Positions 28,698-36,767 of a DNA stretch of 64,000 nucleotides are shown here, piece after piece (the stretch's first letter is position 1; the number at the start of each line of letters is the position of its first letter). Source of the DNA: Betaproteobacteria bacterium (lineage in GTDB: Bacteria; Pseudomonadota; Gammaproteobacteria; Burkholderiales; Rhodocyclaceae). A program made the translations under genes and the position numbers. The notes below the pieces were generated by a model that was given only the letters and a program-made list of their open reading frames with translations, had not been told where the DNA came from and did not search any database. The stretch covers positions 1 to 64,000 of the forward strand of contig VEPL01000032.1 in assembly GCA_012026885.1 (NCBI GenBank). The letters run 5' to 3'.

Positions 28698-29873
28698 ATG
28701 TCTTGCCAATCATTGACGAGAAGTCTCAGGCTGTTCGTCGCAGCCGCATTCGCGCTGGCAGCGCTCAACGCCGGTGCCGCCGACCCGGCCAAAGCCAAGG
28801 CCGACTACGAAAACCGGCTCAATTCGTTGAATGCCCTTTCGTCGGCGCTTTCGAGCGCCCCCGAGGCCGGTGCCGAGGCCCGCGCCAACCTGACCAAGGT
28901 CGCCGCACGCAAGAAGGAGGCAGAGGACCTCGCCAAGCTCGGCGAATACGAGGTCGCCCGCGAAATCCTCGACGAGGGCTACCGCCTGCTCACGCAGACG
29001 CTGGCCAAGGTCAAGAGCGGCAGCGGCCCTTCGCAGACACCGGGGATGTCAGGCATGACTGCGGCGGAGACCGGACGCGACCGTGCCACCAAGGAATCCT
29101 CCGAGCGCTCCATCGCCAGCGCCAAGGCCCTGCTCGACGCCGCCAAGCGCTCGGGTGCGGGCTCCGGCGACGTTGCCCGCATCGGCGGCACCATCGCCAA
29201 GGCGGAGCAGAAGAGCGCCGCCGGCGACTTTGCCGGCGCCGACCAGACGGCCAAGGATGCCATGGCCGACCTGCGCCCCCTGATCGTCTCGCTGAAGGGC
29301 GAGTCCGGCAGCAGCAGCGGCTCGGTCGCCAGCAGCGCCAGCAGTGGCATGGCCGCCAGCCCCGCCGCGGTCGACGCCCGTGTCGCCAGCGGCAAGGCCT
29401 TGATCGATGCGCTCAAGCGCCAGAACGCCGAGAAGGGCGGCGGCAAGGAGAACCTGATTGCCGACGCCGAAGCCAAGTTGCGCCAGGCCGAAGCCCTGCG
29501 CAACGCCGACCCGGCCGCCGCGCTGACACTGGCCAACGACGGCTACAAGATCGCGCAGGGCGGCATCGCCTCGCTGCAGTCCCCTTCCGGGCTCAAGTCG
29601 GGCAGCGCCGCGCTAGCCTCCGCCGCGCCCGCGGGCAACAGCGAGGAGCAGAAGGCCGAGATCGATCGCCAGCTGAAGTCGTCGCTGCTGCTGCGCGACG
29701 CGGTCGAGCGCAAGAGCCGCGAGAAGGGTGTCGACAATGCATCGACGCTGGCACGCATCGATGCGCTCTCGGGTGAGGCACGCACCCGCCGCGACAACGA
29801 TCCGGGCCGCGCCATGCAGGCTGCCAGCGAAGCCAACCAACTCGCCAAGGACGCGATGGCAAAAATGCGCTGA
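28698..29873 (+). CDS. Exported Ala/Lys-rich helical repeat protein, function unknown
   Basis: 391 residues: signal peptide (about 1-27, ending NAGA) followed by three related helical blocks (about 28-100, 125-205 and 225-300), then a fourth partial one (about 320-391). Each block pairs a KAxLDAAKR/KALIDALKR-like helix with an (A)DYxxARE or ADPAAALTLANDGYK-like helix, a TPR-like pattern. Blocks are separated by Gly/Ser-rich linkers (ESGSSSGSVASSASSG). No enzyme motif. It has its own leader and a strong terminator, so it is a single-gene unit. Periplasmic scaffold is a guess. Confidence 0.7.
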   Translation: MSCQSLTRSLRLFVAAAFALAALNAGAADPAKAKADYENRLNSLNALSSALSSAPEAGAEARANLTKVAARKKEAEDLAKLGEYEVAREILDEGYRLLTQTLAKVKSGSGPSQTPGMSGMTAAETGRDRATKESSERSIASAKALLDAAKRSGAGSGDVARIGGTIAKAEQKSAAGDFAGADQTAKDAMADLRPLIVSLKGESGSSSGSVASSASSGMAASPAAVDARVASGKALIDALKRQNAEKGGGKENLIADAEAKLRQAEALRNADPAAALTLANDGYKIAQGGIASLQSPSGLKSGSAALASAAPAGNSEEQKAEIDRQLKSSLLLRDAVERKSREKGVDNASTLARIDALSGEARTRRDNDPGRAMQAASEANQLAKDAMAKMR

Positions 29874-29895
29874 CGCACCGGCCGCCAATACCACG

Positions 29896-29923
29896 AAAAA
29901 AGGGCGCCACCGGCGCCCTTTTT
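29896..29923. terminator. Bidirectional rho-independent terminator
   Basis: A run of A, a GGGCGCC / GGCGCCC stem (29902-29918, loop ACC) and a run of T. It can end both the gene at 28698 (+) and amtB (-), which converge here. Confidence 0.92.
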
Positions 29924-29943
29924 CTTTTCTTGCCCAGACGCAT

Positions 29944-31146
29944 TTACCAGTTCGGTTCTCGCTCGGGCGTCGCGGTGATCTTGTGGATGGACAAGTCGGC
30001 ACCCTGATATTCCTCTTCCTGGTCGAGACGCAGGCCCATGGCGACCTTGAGCACGCCATAAACCAGGAAGCCGCCGGCGAGCGCGATGGCGATCGCCATG
30101 CCGGTCATGATCAGCTGCGGCATCAAGGCAATGCCACCGGCGCCGCCGAGCGCCTTGCTGCCGAAGATGCCCGCGGCGATGCCGCCCCAGGCGCCGCAGA
30201 GACCATGCAGGGGCCAGACGCCGAGCACGTCGTCGATCTTCCAGCGGTTCTGGGTGAGCGTGAACATGACCACGAAGAGGCCGCCGGCAACGCCGCCGAC
30301 CACCAGCGCACCGATCGGGTGCATCAGATCGGAACCCGCGCAGACAGCCACGAGGCCGGCGAGCGGGCCGTTATGGACGAAGCCCGGGTCGTTCTTGCCG
30401 AGGACGAGCGCGACCAGTGTGCCGCCTGCCATGGCCATCAGCGAATTGAGCGCAACCAGGCCGGAGATCTTGTCCAGGGTCTGCGCGCTCATGACGTTGA
30501 AGCCGAACCAGCCGACAGTGAGGATCCACGCGCCGAGGGCGAGGAAGGGGATCGACGACGGCGGGTGGGCCGACATGCGCCCGTCCTTGGTGTAGCGGCC
30601 GTAACGGGCGCCGAGCAGAAGCACCGCGGGCAAGGCGATCCAGCCGCCCATGGCATGGACCACCACGGAACCGGCGAAATCGTGGAATTCCTCGCCGAAG
30701 GATGCCTTCAGCCAGGCCTGGATGCCGAAGGCCTGGTTCCAGGCGATGCCCTCAAAAAACGGATAGACGAAGCCGACGACCAGGAAGGTCGCGACCAACT
30801 GCGGATGGAACCTGGCGCGCTCGGCGATACCGCCCGAGATGATGGCGGGGATGGCCGCGGCGAAGGTAAGCAGGAAGAAGAACTTGGTCAGCTCGAATCC
30901 GTTCTTTTCCATCAGCGTGTCGACGCCGGCGAAGAAATTGACCCCGTAGGCGATGCCGTAGCCGATGAAGAAATAGGCGATGGTCGATACACCGAAGTCG
31001 GTGAGGATCTTGACCAGCGCATTGACCTGGTTCTTCTTGCGCACCGTCCCGACCTCGAGGAAGGCGAAACCGGCGTGCATGGCCAGCACCATGATGGCGC
31101 CAAGCAGGATGAAGAGGACGTTGCCGCCCGAATGAAAAGCTTCCAT
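29944..31146 (-). CDS. amtB: Ammonium transporter
   Basis: 400 residues, eleven predicted membrane helices. The pore twin histidines are in VVHAMGGW and WPLHGLCG, and the Phe gate/Trp recruitment region is recognisable. The C-terminus reads EEEYQGADLSIHKITATPE rather than the GxDxxEHGExAY form of enteric AmtB. ATG 31146 is used because the upstream in-frame candidate at 31191 lies inside the sigma54 promoter. No glnK is adjacent. The NtrC sites and sigma54 promoter upstream imply induction under nitrogen limitation. Confidence 0.95.
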   Translation of the reverse strand: MEAFHSGGNVLFILLGAIMVLAMHAGFAFLEVGTVRKKNQVNALVKILTDFGVSTIAYFFIGYGIAYGVNFFAGVDTLMEKNGFELTKFFFLLTFAAAIPAIISGGIAERARFHPQLVATFLVVGFVYPFFEGIAWNQAFGIQAWLKASFGEEFHDFAGSVVVHAMGGWIALPAVLLLGARYGRYTKDGRMSAHPPSSIPFLALGAWILTVGWFGFNVMSAQTLDKISGLVALNSLMAMAGGTLVALVLGKNDPGFVHNGPLAGLVAVCAGSDLMHPIGALVVGGVAGGLFVVMFTLTQNRWKIDDVLGVWPLHGLCGAWGGIAAGIFGSKALGGAGGIALMPQLIMTGMAIAIALAGGFLVYGVLKVAMGLRLDQEEEYQGADLSIHKITATPEREPNW

Positions 31147-31179
31147 GGAACCCCCGGAATGTAAAGACCGCCGTCCGGA

Positions 31180-31195
31180 AGCAAGCACCATTCCA
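31180..31195 (-). promoter_or_regulatory. Sigma54 (RpoN) promoter of amtB
   Basis: On the minus strand TGGAATGGTGCTTGCT matches TGGCACGRNNNTTGCW at all fixed positions except two, with the GG and GC elements exactly 10 bases apart. Transcription would start near 31168, about 22 bases before the amtB ATG. Confidence 0.75.
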
Positions 31196-31196
31196 G

Positions 31197-31214
31197 TGCA
31201 TCAAAAATGATGCA
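31197..31214. promoter_or_regulatory. Second NtrC-like palindrome next to the sigma54 promoter
   Basis: TGCATCA-N4-TGATGCA is a perfect 18-bp inverted repeat directly abutting the -24 element. It differs from the NtrC consensus in the inner bases (TC for CC), so it is a weaker candidate site. Confidence 0.5.
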
Positions 31215-31249
31215 AATCAGTGCATTAGCGATTCTTGGCTGTGCAAAAC

Positions 31250-31266
31250 TGCACCTCTATGGTGCA
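31250..31266. promoter_or_regulatory. NtrC enhancer site for amtB
   Basis: TGCACC-N5-GGTGCA, a perfect palindromic NtrC consensus, centred about 90 bases upstream of the predicted amtB transcription start. Two GTGCAAAA direct repeats (31241-31248 and 31262-31269) flank or overlap it. Position and quality fit NtrC-activated sigma54 transcription. Confidence 0.82.
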
Positions 31267-31305
31267 AAACTACGATGCCGCGCCCCCTTGCGGTGCGGAA
31301 GCGCC

Positions 31306-32535
31306 TTATTTCGGGGCAGCCTCCGGCGGCAGGAGGACCCACATGCGCCCTGCCTGCTTCATGCGTCCGGCCTGCTCGCCCGCTTCCTTGCCGAAGCCCC
31401 AGAAGAAATCGGCACGGACGGCGCCCTTGATGGCGCTGCCGGTATCCTGGGCCAGCACCAGCCGGTTGAGCGGACGTGTCGAGTTGGGCCGCGTCGTCGC
31501 CAGGAAGACGGGGGCGCCGAGCGGCACGGCGCGCGGGTCTACGGCGATGCTGCGTTCGGCGGTGAGCGGCACGCCGAGGGCGCCGACCGGGCCGCCCGGG
31601 GTGTTGGGCACTTCGCGGAAGAAGACATAGCTCGGGTTGGCGGCCAGCAGGTCCGGCAGGCGCGCCGGGTTGGCCCGACCCCACGCCTGGATGCCCTGCA
31701 TCGAGGCCTCCTCGAGCTTGAGGTCCCCGCGGTCGACAAGAACGCGGCCGATCGACTGGTAGGGATGGCCGTTCTGGTCGGCGTAATTGAGGCGCACTAC
31801 CGCGCCGTCAGCCAGTTGCACGCGCCCGGAACCCTGCACCTGCAGGAAGAACAGTTCGACAGGATCGTCCACGTACAGGAGGGTCCGCGCCGGCAGGCGA
31901 TCACCGCGCGCCTCGATTTCGCCGCGCGTCCAGTAGGGAACGACCTTGTTGCCCTCGAGGCGACCGCGCACGCGCTTGTCCTTGAGTTCGGGGAAGACGG
32001 TGCTGAGGTCGATGGTCAGCAGGTCGTCGGGCACGCCGCGCACTGGCTGGGCGAACCCGTTGGTGCGCGAGCGGCTGCCGCGCAGGAGCGGCTCGTAGTA
32101 GCCGGTGACGAGGCCACTCGCGTTGCCGTCGCCGGCAAGCAGGGCATACGGCTTGAAATTGGCTTCGAAAAATCGCCGGGCATCGAGTCCGGGCTTGCCG
32201 TCGGCCGCGCGTGCCGCTTCGCAGACGCGCTTCCAGGCGGCGCCGTGCGGCTTGCCGGCGATGCCGCGGCAACTCTGCAGGAAGGCCGGCCAGGCGGCGG
32301 CAACGTCATCGTCGCTCCAGCCCGGCAGGTCGGCCCAGGCGGCAGGACGCAGAGTGCGGGAGAACGGCGCTGCCGGTGCCGGCGGCGCCACCGTCGTAGC
32401 GGCCGGCGGCGGGCAGGAAGGGCAGGCGGCGCACGGCGCGCATTCGGCAACGGGTACGGCCGGCGGGGGCGGCGGACTGGCGCAGGCGCCGAGCAATAGC
32501 GCGGCCAACCCGACCGCGGCGTGGAGTTTTCGCAT
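31306..32535 (-). CDS. mltA: Membrane-bound lytic murein transglycosylase A
   Basis: 409 residues. Lipoprotein signal ending LLGAC, a Pro/Cys-rich linker, the MltA barrel domain and the C-terminal 3D domain (LAQDTGSAIKGAVRADFFWG, with catalytic Asp residues). It cleaves the MurNAc-GlcNAc bond of peptidoglycan to form 1,6-anhydro products at the outer membrane. The ATG at 32535 lies 47 bases from the divergent DUF815 gene. A TATACT -10-like hexamer on the minus strand (32573-32568) precedes it. The NtrC sites of amtB lie just after its stop. Confidence 0.93.
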   Translation of the reverse strand: MRKLHAAVGLAALLLGACASPPPPPAVPVAECAPCAACPSCPPPAATTVAPPAPAAPFSRTLRPAAWADLPGWSDDDVAAAWPAFLQSCRGIAGKPHGAAWKRVCEAARAADGKPGLDARRFFEANFKPYALLAGDGNASGLVTGYYEPLLRGSRSRTNGFAQPVRGVPDDLLTIDLSTVFPELKDKRVRGRLEGNKVVPYWTRGEIEARGDRLPARTLLYVDDPVELFFLQVQGSGRVQLADGAVVRLNYADQNGHPYQSIGRVLVDRGDLKLEEASMQGIQAWGRANPARLPDLLAANPSYVFFREVPNTPGGPVGALGVPLTAERSIAVDPRAVPLGAPVFLATTRPNSTRPLNRLVLAQDTGSAIKGAVRADFFWGFGKEAGEQAGRMKQAGRMWVLLPPEAAPK

Positions 32536-32582
32536 GGCTTTGGCTAGAGTTCGTCTTTTCGCCGCGCAGTATACCCGCCGCC

Positions 32583-33473
32583 ATGTCCGACGCTTCCCGA
32601 CTCGAACGCCTGCTACACCTCGCCGAAACTGCCCTCGCCCGCCTCGATGCCGCGCTGCCGCCGGCGCCGCCGCCGACCGACTGGCAGGGTGCCGTCGCCT
32701 TCCGCTGGAAGAAGCGCGACGGTCGCGGCTGGCTGCAGGCGGTCGCCCGCCCGCACCCGATCCGGCTCGCCGACCTCGGCAACGTCGATGACCAGAAGGC
32801 GCGCATCGTCGCCAACACGCGCCAGTTCGTCGCCGGCAAGCCGGCCAACAACGTGCTGCTGACCGGCAGCCGCGGCTCGGGCAAGTCGTCGCTGGTCAAG
32901 GCAGTCCTCAATGAATATTCGGGCAAGGGGCTGCGCCTGATCGAAGTCGACAAGGACGACCTCGTCGACCTGCCCGACATCGTCGAGCGACTGGACGGGC
33001 GCCCCGAGCGCTTCATCGTCTTCTGCGACGACCTTTCCTTCGAAGCCGGCGAGACCGCCTACAAGGCACTCAAGTCGGTACTCGACGGTTCGGTCGCGGC
33101 GCCGCCGGACAACGTGCTGATCTACGCGACCTCGAACCGCCGCCACCTGATGCCGGAAACCTTCGCCGAGAACCTGGAAACGAATCGCGTCGGCGACGAG
33201 ATCCATCCCGGCGAGACGACCGAGGAGAAGGTCTCGCTGTCCGAGCGTTTCGGCCTGTGGATTTCCTTCTACCCGTTCAGCCAGGACGACTACCTCGGCA
33301 TCGTCCGCCACTGGCTGCACCATTTCGGCGTCGCCGAAGCGACCATCGCCGGCTGCGAGCGCGACGCGCTCAACTGGGCGCTGCAGCGCGGTTCGCGCAG
33401 CGGCCGCGTCGCCTGGCAATTCGCCCGCGACCTGGCCGGACACGCGAAGCCGACGCGGAAGAAGGCGCGTTGA
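32583..33473 (+). CDS. DUF815-family P-loop ATPase
   Basis: 296 residues. AAA-like fold with Walker A GSRGSGKSS (about 96-104), Walker B-like FIVFCDDLSF and a sensor-like IYATSNRRHL. DUF815 proteins are widespread ATP-binding proteins of unknown role. The C-terminal RSGRVAWQFARDLAGH helix is typical. Divergent from mltA; its TGA overlaps the TTG start of the Nudix/ThiE-like gene, so these two are coupled. Confidence 0.9.
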   Translation: MSDASRLERLLHLAETALARLDAALPPAPPPTDWQGAVAFRWKKRDGRGWLQAVARPHPIRLADLGNVDDQKARIVANTRQFVAGKPANNVLLTGSRGSGKSSLVKAVLNEYSGKGLRLIEVDKDDLVDLPDIVERLDGRPERFIVFCDDLSFEAGETAYKALKSVLDGSVAAPPDNVLIYATSNRRHLMPETFAENLETNRVGDEIHPGETTEEKVSLSERFGLWISFYPFSQDDYLGIVRHWLHHFGVAEATIAGCERDALNWALQRGSRSGRVAWQFARDLAGHAKPTRKKAR

Positions 33474-34414
33474 CCGCCGTCGTCGAAGTCGCCGCGGCCG
33501 TCCTGCTGCGTGCCGGCGGGCGCGAGTTCCTGCTCGCGCAACGCCCGGCCGGCAAGGTCTACGCCGGCTACTGGGAATTCCCGGGCGGCAAGGTCGAGCC
33601 CGGCGAAAGCGTGCGCGACGCGCTGGTGCGCGAGCTGCGCGAGGAACTCGGCATCACGGTCACCGCCTGCGCGCCTTGGCTGACCCGCACCTTCACCTAC
33701 CCGCACGCGACCGTGTGCCTCAATTTCTGGCGCGTTACCGCGTGGGAAGGCGAGATCGGCATCAGCGCCCCGCTCGAGCATGACGCGGTCGACTGGCTGG
33801 AATGCGGCAAATCCGCGACGGTCGGCCCCATCCTGCCGGCCAACGACCCGATCCTGAAGGCGCTGGCCCTGCCGACGACGATGGCGATCACGATGGCCGA
33901 GGCCGAAGGCGTCGAACGCACGCTGGAACGCCTCGAGGAAGCGCTGGCCGGCGGACTGCGGCTGATCCAGGTGCGCGACCGCGGCTGGCCGCCGGCGCAA
34001 CGCCTGTGGTTCGCCGAAACCGTGGTGCGACTGGCGCATGACCGCGGCGCCCTGGTCGTCATCAACGCCGCCGCGCACATCGCCCGGCGCACCGGCGCCG
34101 ACGGCCTGCACCTGCCGGCCGCCGCGCTCGCCGCCTGCCGCCAACGCCCGGACTTCGCCTGGGTCGGCGCTTCCTGCCACACGGCTGCGGAGATCGCCCG
34201 CGCCGGCGAACTTGGCCTCGATTACGCGCTGCTCGGGCCGGTGCTGCCGACCCCGACGCATCCGGACAACCCCGGCCTCGGCTGGGAAGGCTTCAGCGCG
34301 GCGAATACCGGCAACACGCTGCCGGTATTCGCGCTCGGCGGCATGCGCCTTGACCTGCTGCCTGTCGCGCAGGCGCACGGCGCCCACGGCATCGCGCTGA
34401 TGCGCGGCTGGTAG
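33470..34414 (+). CDS. Nudix (MutT) hydrolase fused to a degenerate ThiE-like domain
   Basis: 314 residues from a TTG overlapping the upstream stop. The N-terminal half is a MutT-type Nudix domain with an intact box GGKVEPGES...RELREELGI (about 39-62), expected to hydrolyse 8-oxo-dGTP. The C-terminal half (from about 138) has the ThiE barrel: LRLIQVRDRG, GADGLHLPAAAL, GASCHTAAE and LLGPVLPTPTHP. Key thiamine-phosphate-synthase residues are changed: IND reads INA and GQ reads LP. It is therefore probably not a working ThiE. Such fusions are known in proteobacteria; the role of the second domain is unclear. Confidence 0.9.
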   Translation: MTAVVEVAAAVLLRAGGREFLLAQRPAGKVYAGYWEFPGGKVEPGESVRDALVRELREELGITVTACAPWLTRTFTYPHATVCLNFWRVTAWEGEIGISAPLEHDAVDWLECGKSATVGPILPANDPILKALALPTTMAITMAEAEGVERTLERLEEALAGGLRLIQVRDRGWPPAQRLWFAETVVRLAHDRGALVVINAAAHIARRTGADGLHLPAAALAACRQRPDFAWVGASCHTAAEIARAGELGLDYALLGPVLPTPTHPDNPGLGWEGFSAANTGNTLPVFALGGMRLDLLPVAQAHGAHGIALMRGW

Positions 34415-34438
34415 CGACGAAAAGGGGAGTTTCCGGAG

Positions 34439-34450
34439 GTCGACCGCAAC
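34439..34450 (-). repeat. Iterated 12-mer GTTGCGGTCGAC, intergenic copy
   Basis: Exact copy in the 39-base gap between the convergent Nudix/ThiE-like gene and yacG (plus strand GTCGACCGCAAC). Confidence 0.75.
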
Positions 34451-34453
34451 CGG

Positions 34454-34663
34454 TCAGCGCGACGGGCTGTCGGGAAAATCAAGGCCGGTTACACCCGCCT
34501 CGTCATCGCTCGCCTGCCCGGCGATGGCGTAGCCGCCGGAGGCCCAGCAGCCGAGGTCGATCTGCTTGCAGCGCTCCGAGCAGAACGGGCGCCACCGGTT
34601 TTCCGGCGCCCACAACGCGTCCTCGCCGCACTGCGGGCAGCGCACCTTGCGCACCGCGGTCAC
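34454..34663 (-). CDS. yacG: DNA gyrase inhibitor YacG
   Basis: 69 residues from a GTG overlapping the zapD stop (GTGA). Zinc ribbon CPQC (9-12) and CSERC (28-32), followed by [13 protein letters not shown], the conserved YacG core. Short zinc protein that binds GyrB in E. coli. The gene order coaE-zapD-yacG is conserved. A much longer open frame upstream in this frame is the shadow of zapD. Confidence 0.93.
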   Translation of the reverse strand: MTAVRKVRCPQCGEDALWAPENRWRPFCSERCKQIDLGCWASGGYAIAGQASDDEAGVTGLDFPDSPSR

Positions 34664-35418
34664 AGGTTGCAGAAGGTCAGATTGAAAGCCACGTCGCGCT
34701 CGGCCACGCGCGCCTTCATCTCGCCGGCCGGCGGATTGGTGAAGCGGATGTTGAGCGCGTACTTGTTGGCACTCACTTCGGGAATCGCCGGCTCGTCGGC
34801 CTTTAGCTCGACGCGCACCATCTGCGCCGTGGTGCCGCCGAGATTCAGCTGGAACTGGCCGTTGACCGCGACATGGCTCTTCGGACGACCGCTCGAGCGG
34901 AGCAGGCGCAGCACGATGGCAGCCGCATCCCGCAGCGGCAGCATCGGGCGCAGCCAACCCTCGATCGCATCGCGCCGCGCTTCGGGCTGGCGATGCAACC
35001 ACCAGTGGTAGGAAGGCAGGTCGAACTCGCAGACACCGCCCGGGATGGCAGCGCGGCTCTTGATGCTCATCAGCCAGTCGTTGTCGCGCAGGTACTGGCC
35101 GATCTTGCCGGCCATGCCGAGCAGGGCGGTCGACGAGCTCTCGATTTCGTACAAGGCGCCCGACAAGGCCTCCTCGGAAATCTCGGGATTGTTGCGGTAG
35201 GCAAGGAGCGTCTGGCGCTGGCGCTCGAGCTCCTGGATCAGGTCGAGCTTGAGGTCGGCGCGGCCGGCCGTCTCGAGGATCTCGAACAGGGTCACGAGGG
35301 CCGTATGGTGCTCGAGCTGGCCATCGCTGGAAGCGAAATACGCGACTTTTTCGAACAAATCCTCGAGCCGCAACAGGGTGCGGATGCGCTCGTTAAACGG
35401 ATATTCGTAGGTGATCAC
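34660..35418 (-). CDS. zapD: Cell division protein ZapD
   Basis: 252 residues from GTG 35418. The N-terminus [21 protein letters not shown] and [21 protein letters not shown] identify ZapD (DUF1342/YacF), which crosslinks FtsZ filaments. The start is uncertain: TTG 35478, only three bases after the coaE stop, would add SDASRQR-type residues and tighter coupling. I chose 35418 because its length agrees with E. coli ZapD. Between coaE and yacG in the usual order. Confidence 0.9.
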   Translation of the reverse strand: MITYEYPFNERIRTLLRLEDLFEKVAYFASSDGQLEHHTALVTLFEILETAGRADLKLDLIQELERQRQTLLAYRNNPEISEEALSGALYEIESSSTALLGMAGKIGQYLRDNDWLMSIKSRAAIPGGVCEFDLPSYHWWLHRQPEARRDAIEGWLRPMLPLRDAAAIVLRLLRSSGRPKSHVAVNGQFQLNLGGTTAQMVRVELKADEPAIPEVSANKYALNIRFTNPPAGEMKARVAERDVAFNLTFCNL

Positions 35419-35481
35419 GCGCTGGCGGCTGGCGTCGGAGACGGAAAATTGGCCTGATTCTGAGCCATTTGGCCGCAAATC

Positions 35482-36105
35482 TCAACAGTTTGCTTTAAGT
35501 TTCGCACCCACCAGCTCAAGGTAGAGGCGATGCAACCCGGCAACGCGAACGGCTAATTCATCCGGTCTCCCGCCGTTGTCGATCACGTCGTCGGCGGCCG
35601 CCAGGCGCTGCTGCCGCGACGCCTGTGCCGCCATGATCGCGCGCACCTCGGCGGCGGCCATGCCGTTGCGGGCCATGACGCGGGCTATCTGGACATCTTC
35701 GGGGCAATCGACGACGGCGATGCGGTCGCAGCGTTCGCGATAGGCGCCGCTCTCGACCAGCAGCGGGACGGCGAGGATGACATAGGGCGAAGCAGCGAGA
35801 TGACAACGCTCGTCCGCCAGCGCCCGGATGAGCGGATGCAGGATACCTTCGAGACGCACCCGTGCACCGGCATCGGCAAAGGCCAGACGGCGCATCTGCT
35901 CGCGGTCGAGGGCGCCCGCCGGCGTGGCAATGGCCTCGCCGAAGGCTGCCCGCAATGCCGGCATCGCCGCACCGCCAGCGGCGGTCAGCTCGTGGGCGAT
36001 GGCATCAGTATCGACGACCGCCGCCCCATGCGCGGCAAAGCAGTCGGCGGCTGCACTCTTGCCGCTGCCGATGCCGCCGGTCAGGCCGACGACGAAGTTG
36101 CTCAC
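35482..36105 (-). CDS. coaE: Dephospho-CoA kinase
   Basis: 207 residues, normal length. P-loop GLTGGIGSGKS (7-17), DTDAIAHEL and the lid region with Arg residues are all present. It catalyses the last step of coenzyme A synthesis; coaD, the preceding step, is encoded in this window at 48555. The ATG overlaps the stop of the SPOR gene (ATGA). Confidence 0.96.
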   Translation of the reverse strand: MSNFVVGLTGGIGSGKSAAADCFAAHGAAVVDTDAIAHELTAAGGAAMPALRAAFGEAIATPAGALDREQMRRLAFADAGARVRLEGILHPLIRALADERCHLAASPYVILAVPLLVESGAYRERCDRIAVVDCPEDVQIARVMARNGMAAAEVRAIMAAQASRQQRLAAADDVIDNGGRPDELAVRVAGLHRLYLELVGAKLKANC

Positions 36106-36761
36106 GGGCAGGCCTGCGCCGATGCCTTCGGCAACAGGTCGCCGGATGTGCCCAGGAGCTCGGCCCGCAGCGCAAAGGGCCCGCGCGCCTCGACGGCGGC
36201 GAGCGGCTCACGCCCCGGGCGCTGGGCGAGGCGGGCACCGCGCACACCTTTTGCCTTCAGTTCGGCCAGGCGTTCCTCGGCCCGCTTCTCGGCGGAAAAG
36301 ACCCCGAGCGATATGGCAAAGCGGTTGGGACCATCCTGGATGACCAGGGTATCGGACACCCCGGCCAGCTTGAGTTCGGCAGAACGCTTGTCGGCCTCGG
36401 CCTTGCCGGCGAGCGGCGGGATATGAACCCACCAGTCGCCGCCCGGCCCGGGGACGCTGTGCCGTTCGGCACGCACCCCCGGAAACTTCTCGGCCAACGC
36501 GGAGGCCAGCCGGTCCGCGTCGGCGGGCGCGAGCTTGTCCCAGGCCAGGCAGAACTCGGCCGGCTCGACAACCGCCGCCGGCTCGGCGCGCTGGCGGGCG
36601 ACGGGCGGTTTCTCGCCATGGCCGACGACGCGGATCCGCGCCGGCTCGAGCTCGGCAACCGTGGCCACCGCGCCGCCATCGCCGGCGTTGCCGAAATAGC
36701 CGGCATTCCACGCATAAACGACGCCATTGGCGAGGATCAGCAGGAAGACGAAGGTGCGCAT
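36102..36761 (-). CDS. SPOR-domain protein
   Basis: 219 residues. One N-terminal membrane helix (RTFVFLLILANGVVYAW) is followed by a linker and a C-terminal SPOR-like domain (DWWVHIPPLAGKAEADKRSAEL, FAISLGVFSAEKRAEERLAEL). SPOR domains bind denuded peptidoglycan at division sites. ATG 36761 is used; GTG 36764 adds one residue. It sits between the TrpB2-like gene and coaE-zapD, consistent with a division-linked role. Confidence 0.82.
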   Translation of the reverse strand: MRTFVFLLILANGVVYAWNAGYFGNAGDGGAVATVAELEPARIRVVGHGEKPPVARQRAEPAAVVEPAEFCLAWDKLAPADADRLASALAEKFPGVRAERHSVPGPGGDWWVHIPPLAGKAEADKRSAELKLAGVSDTLVIQDGPNRFAISLGVFSAEKRAEERLAELKAKGVRGARLAQRPGREPLAAVEARGPFALRAELLGTSGDLLPKASAQACP

Positions 36762-36767
36762 CACCGG

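Noticed and set aside
29728-31164. Plus-strand frame opposite amtB
   Set aside because: It has no domain signature and its composition is that of an antisense shadow; amtB with regulated promoter is on the minus strand.
31147-31191. Upstream in-frame start of amtB at 31191
   Set aside because: That codon falls within the sigma54 promoter; mRNA would start downstream of it.
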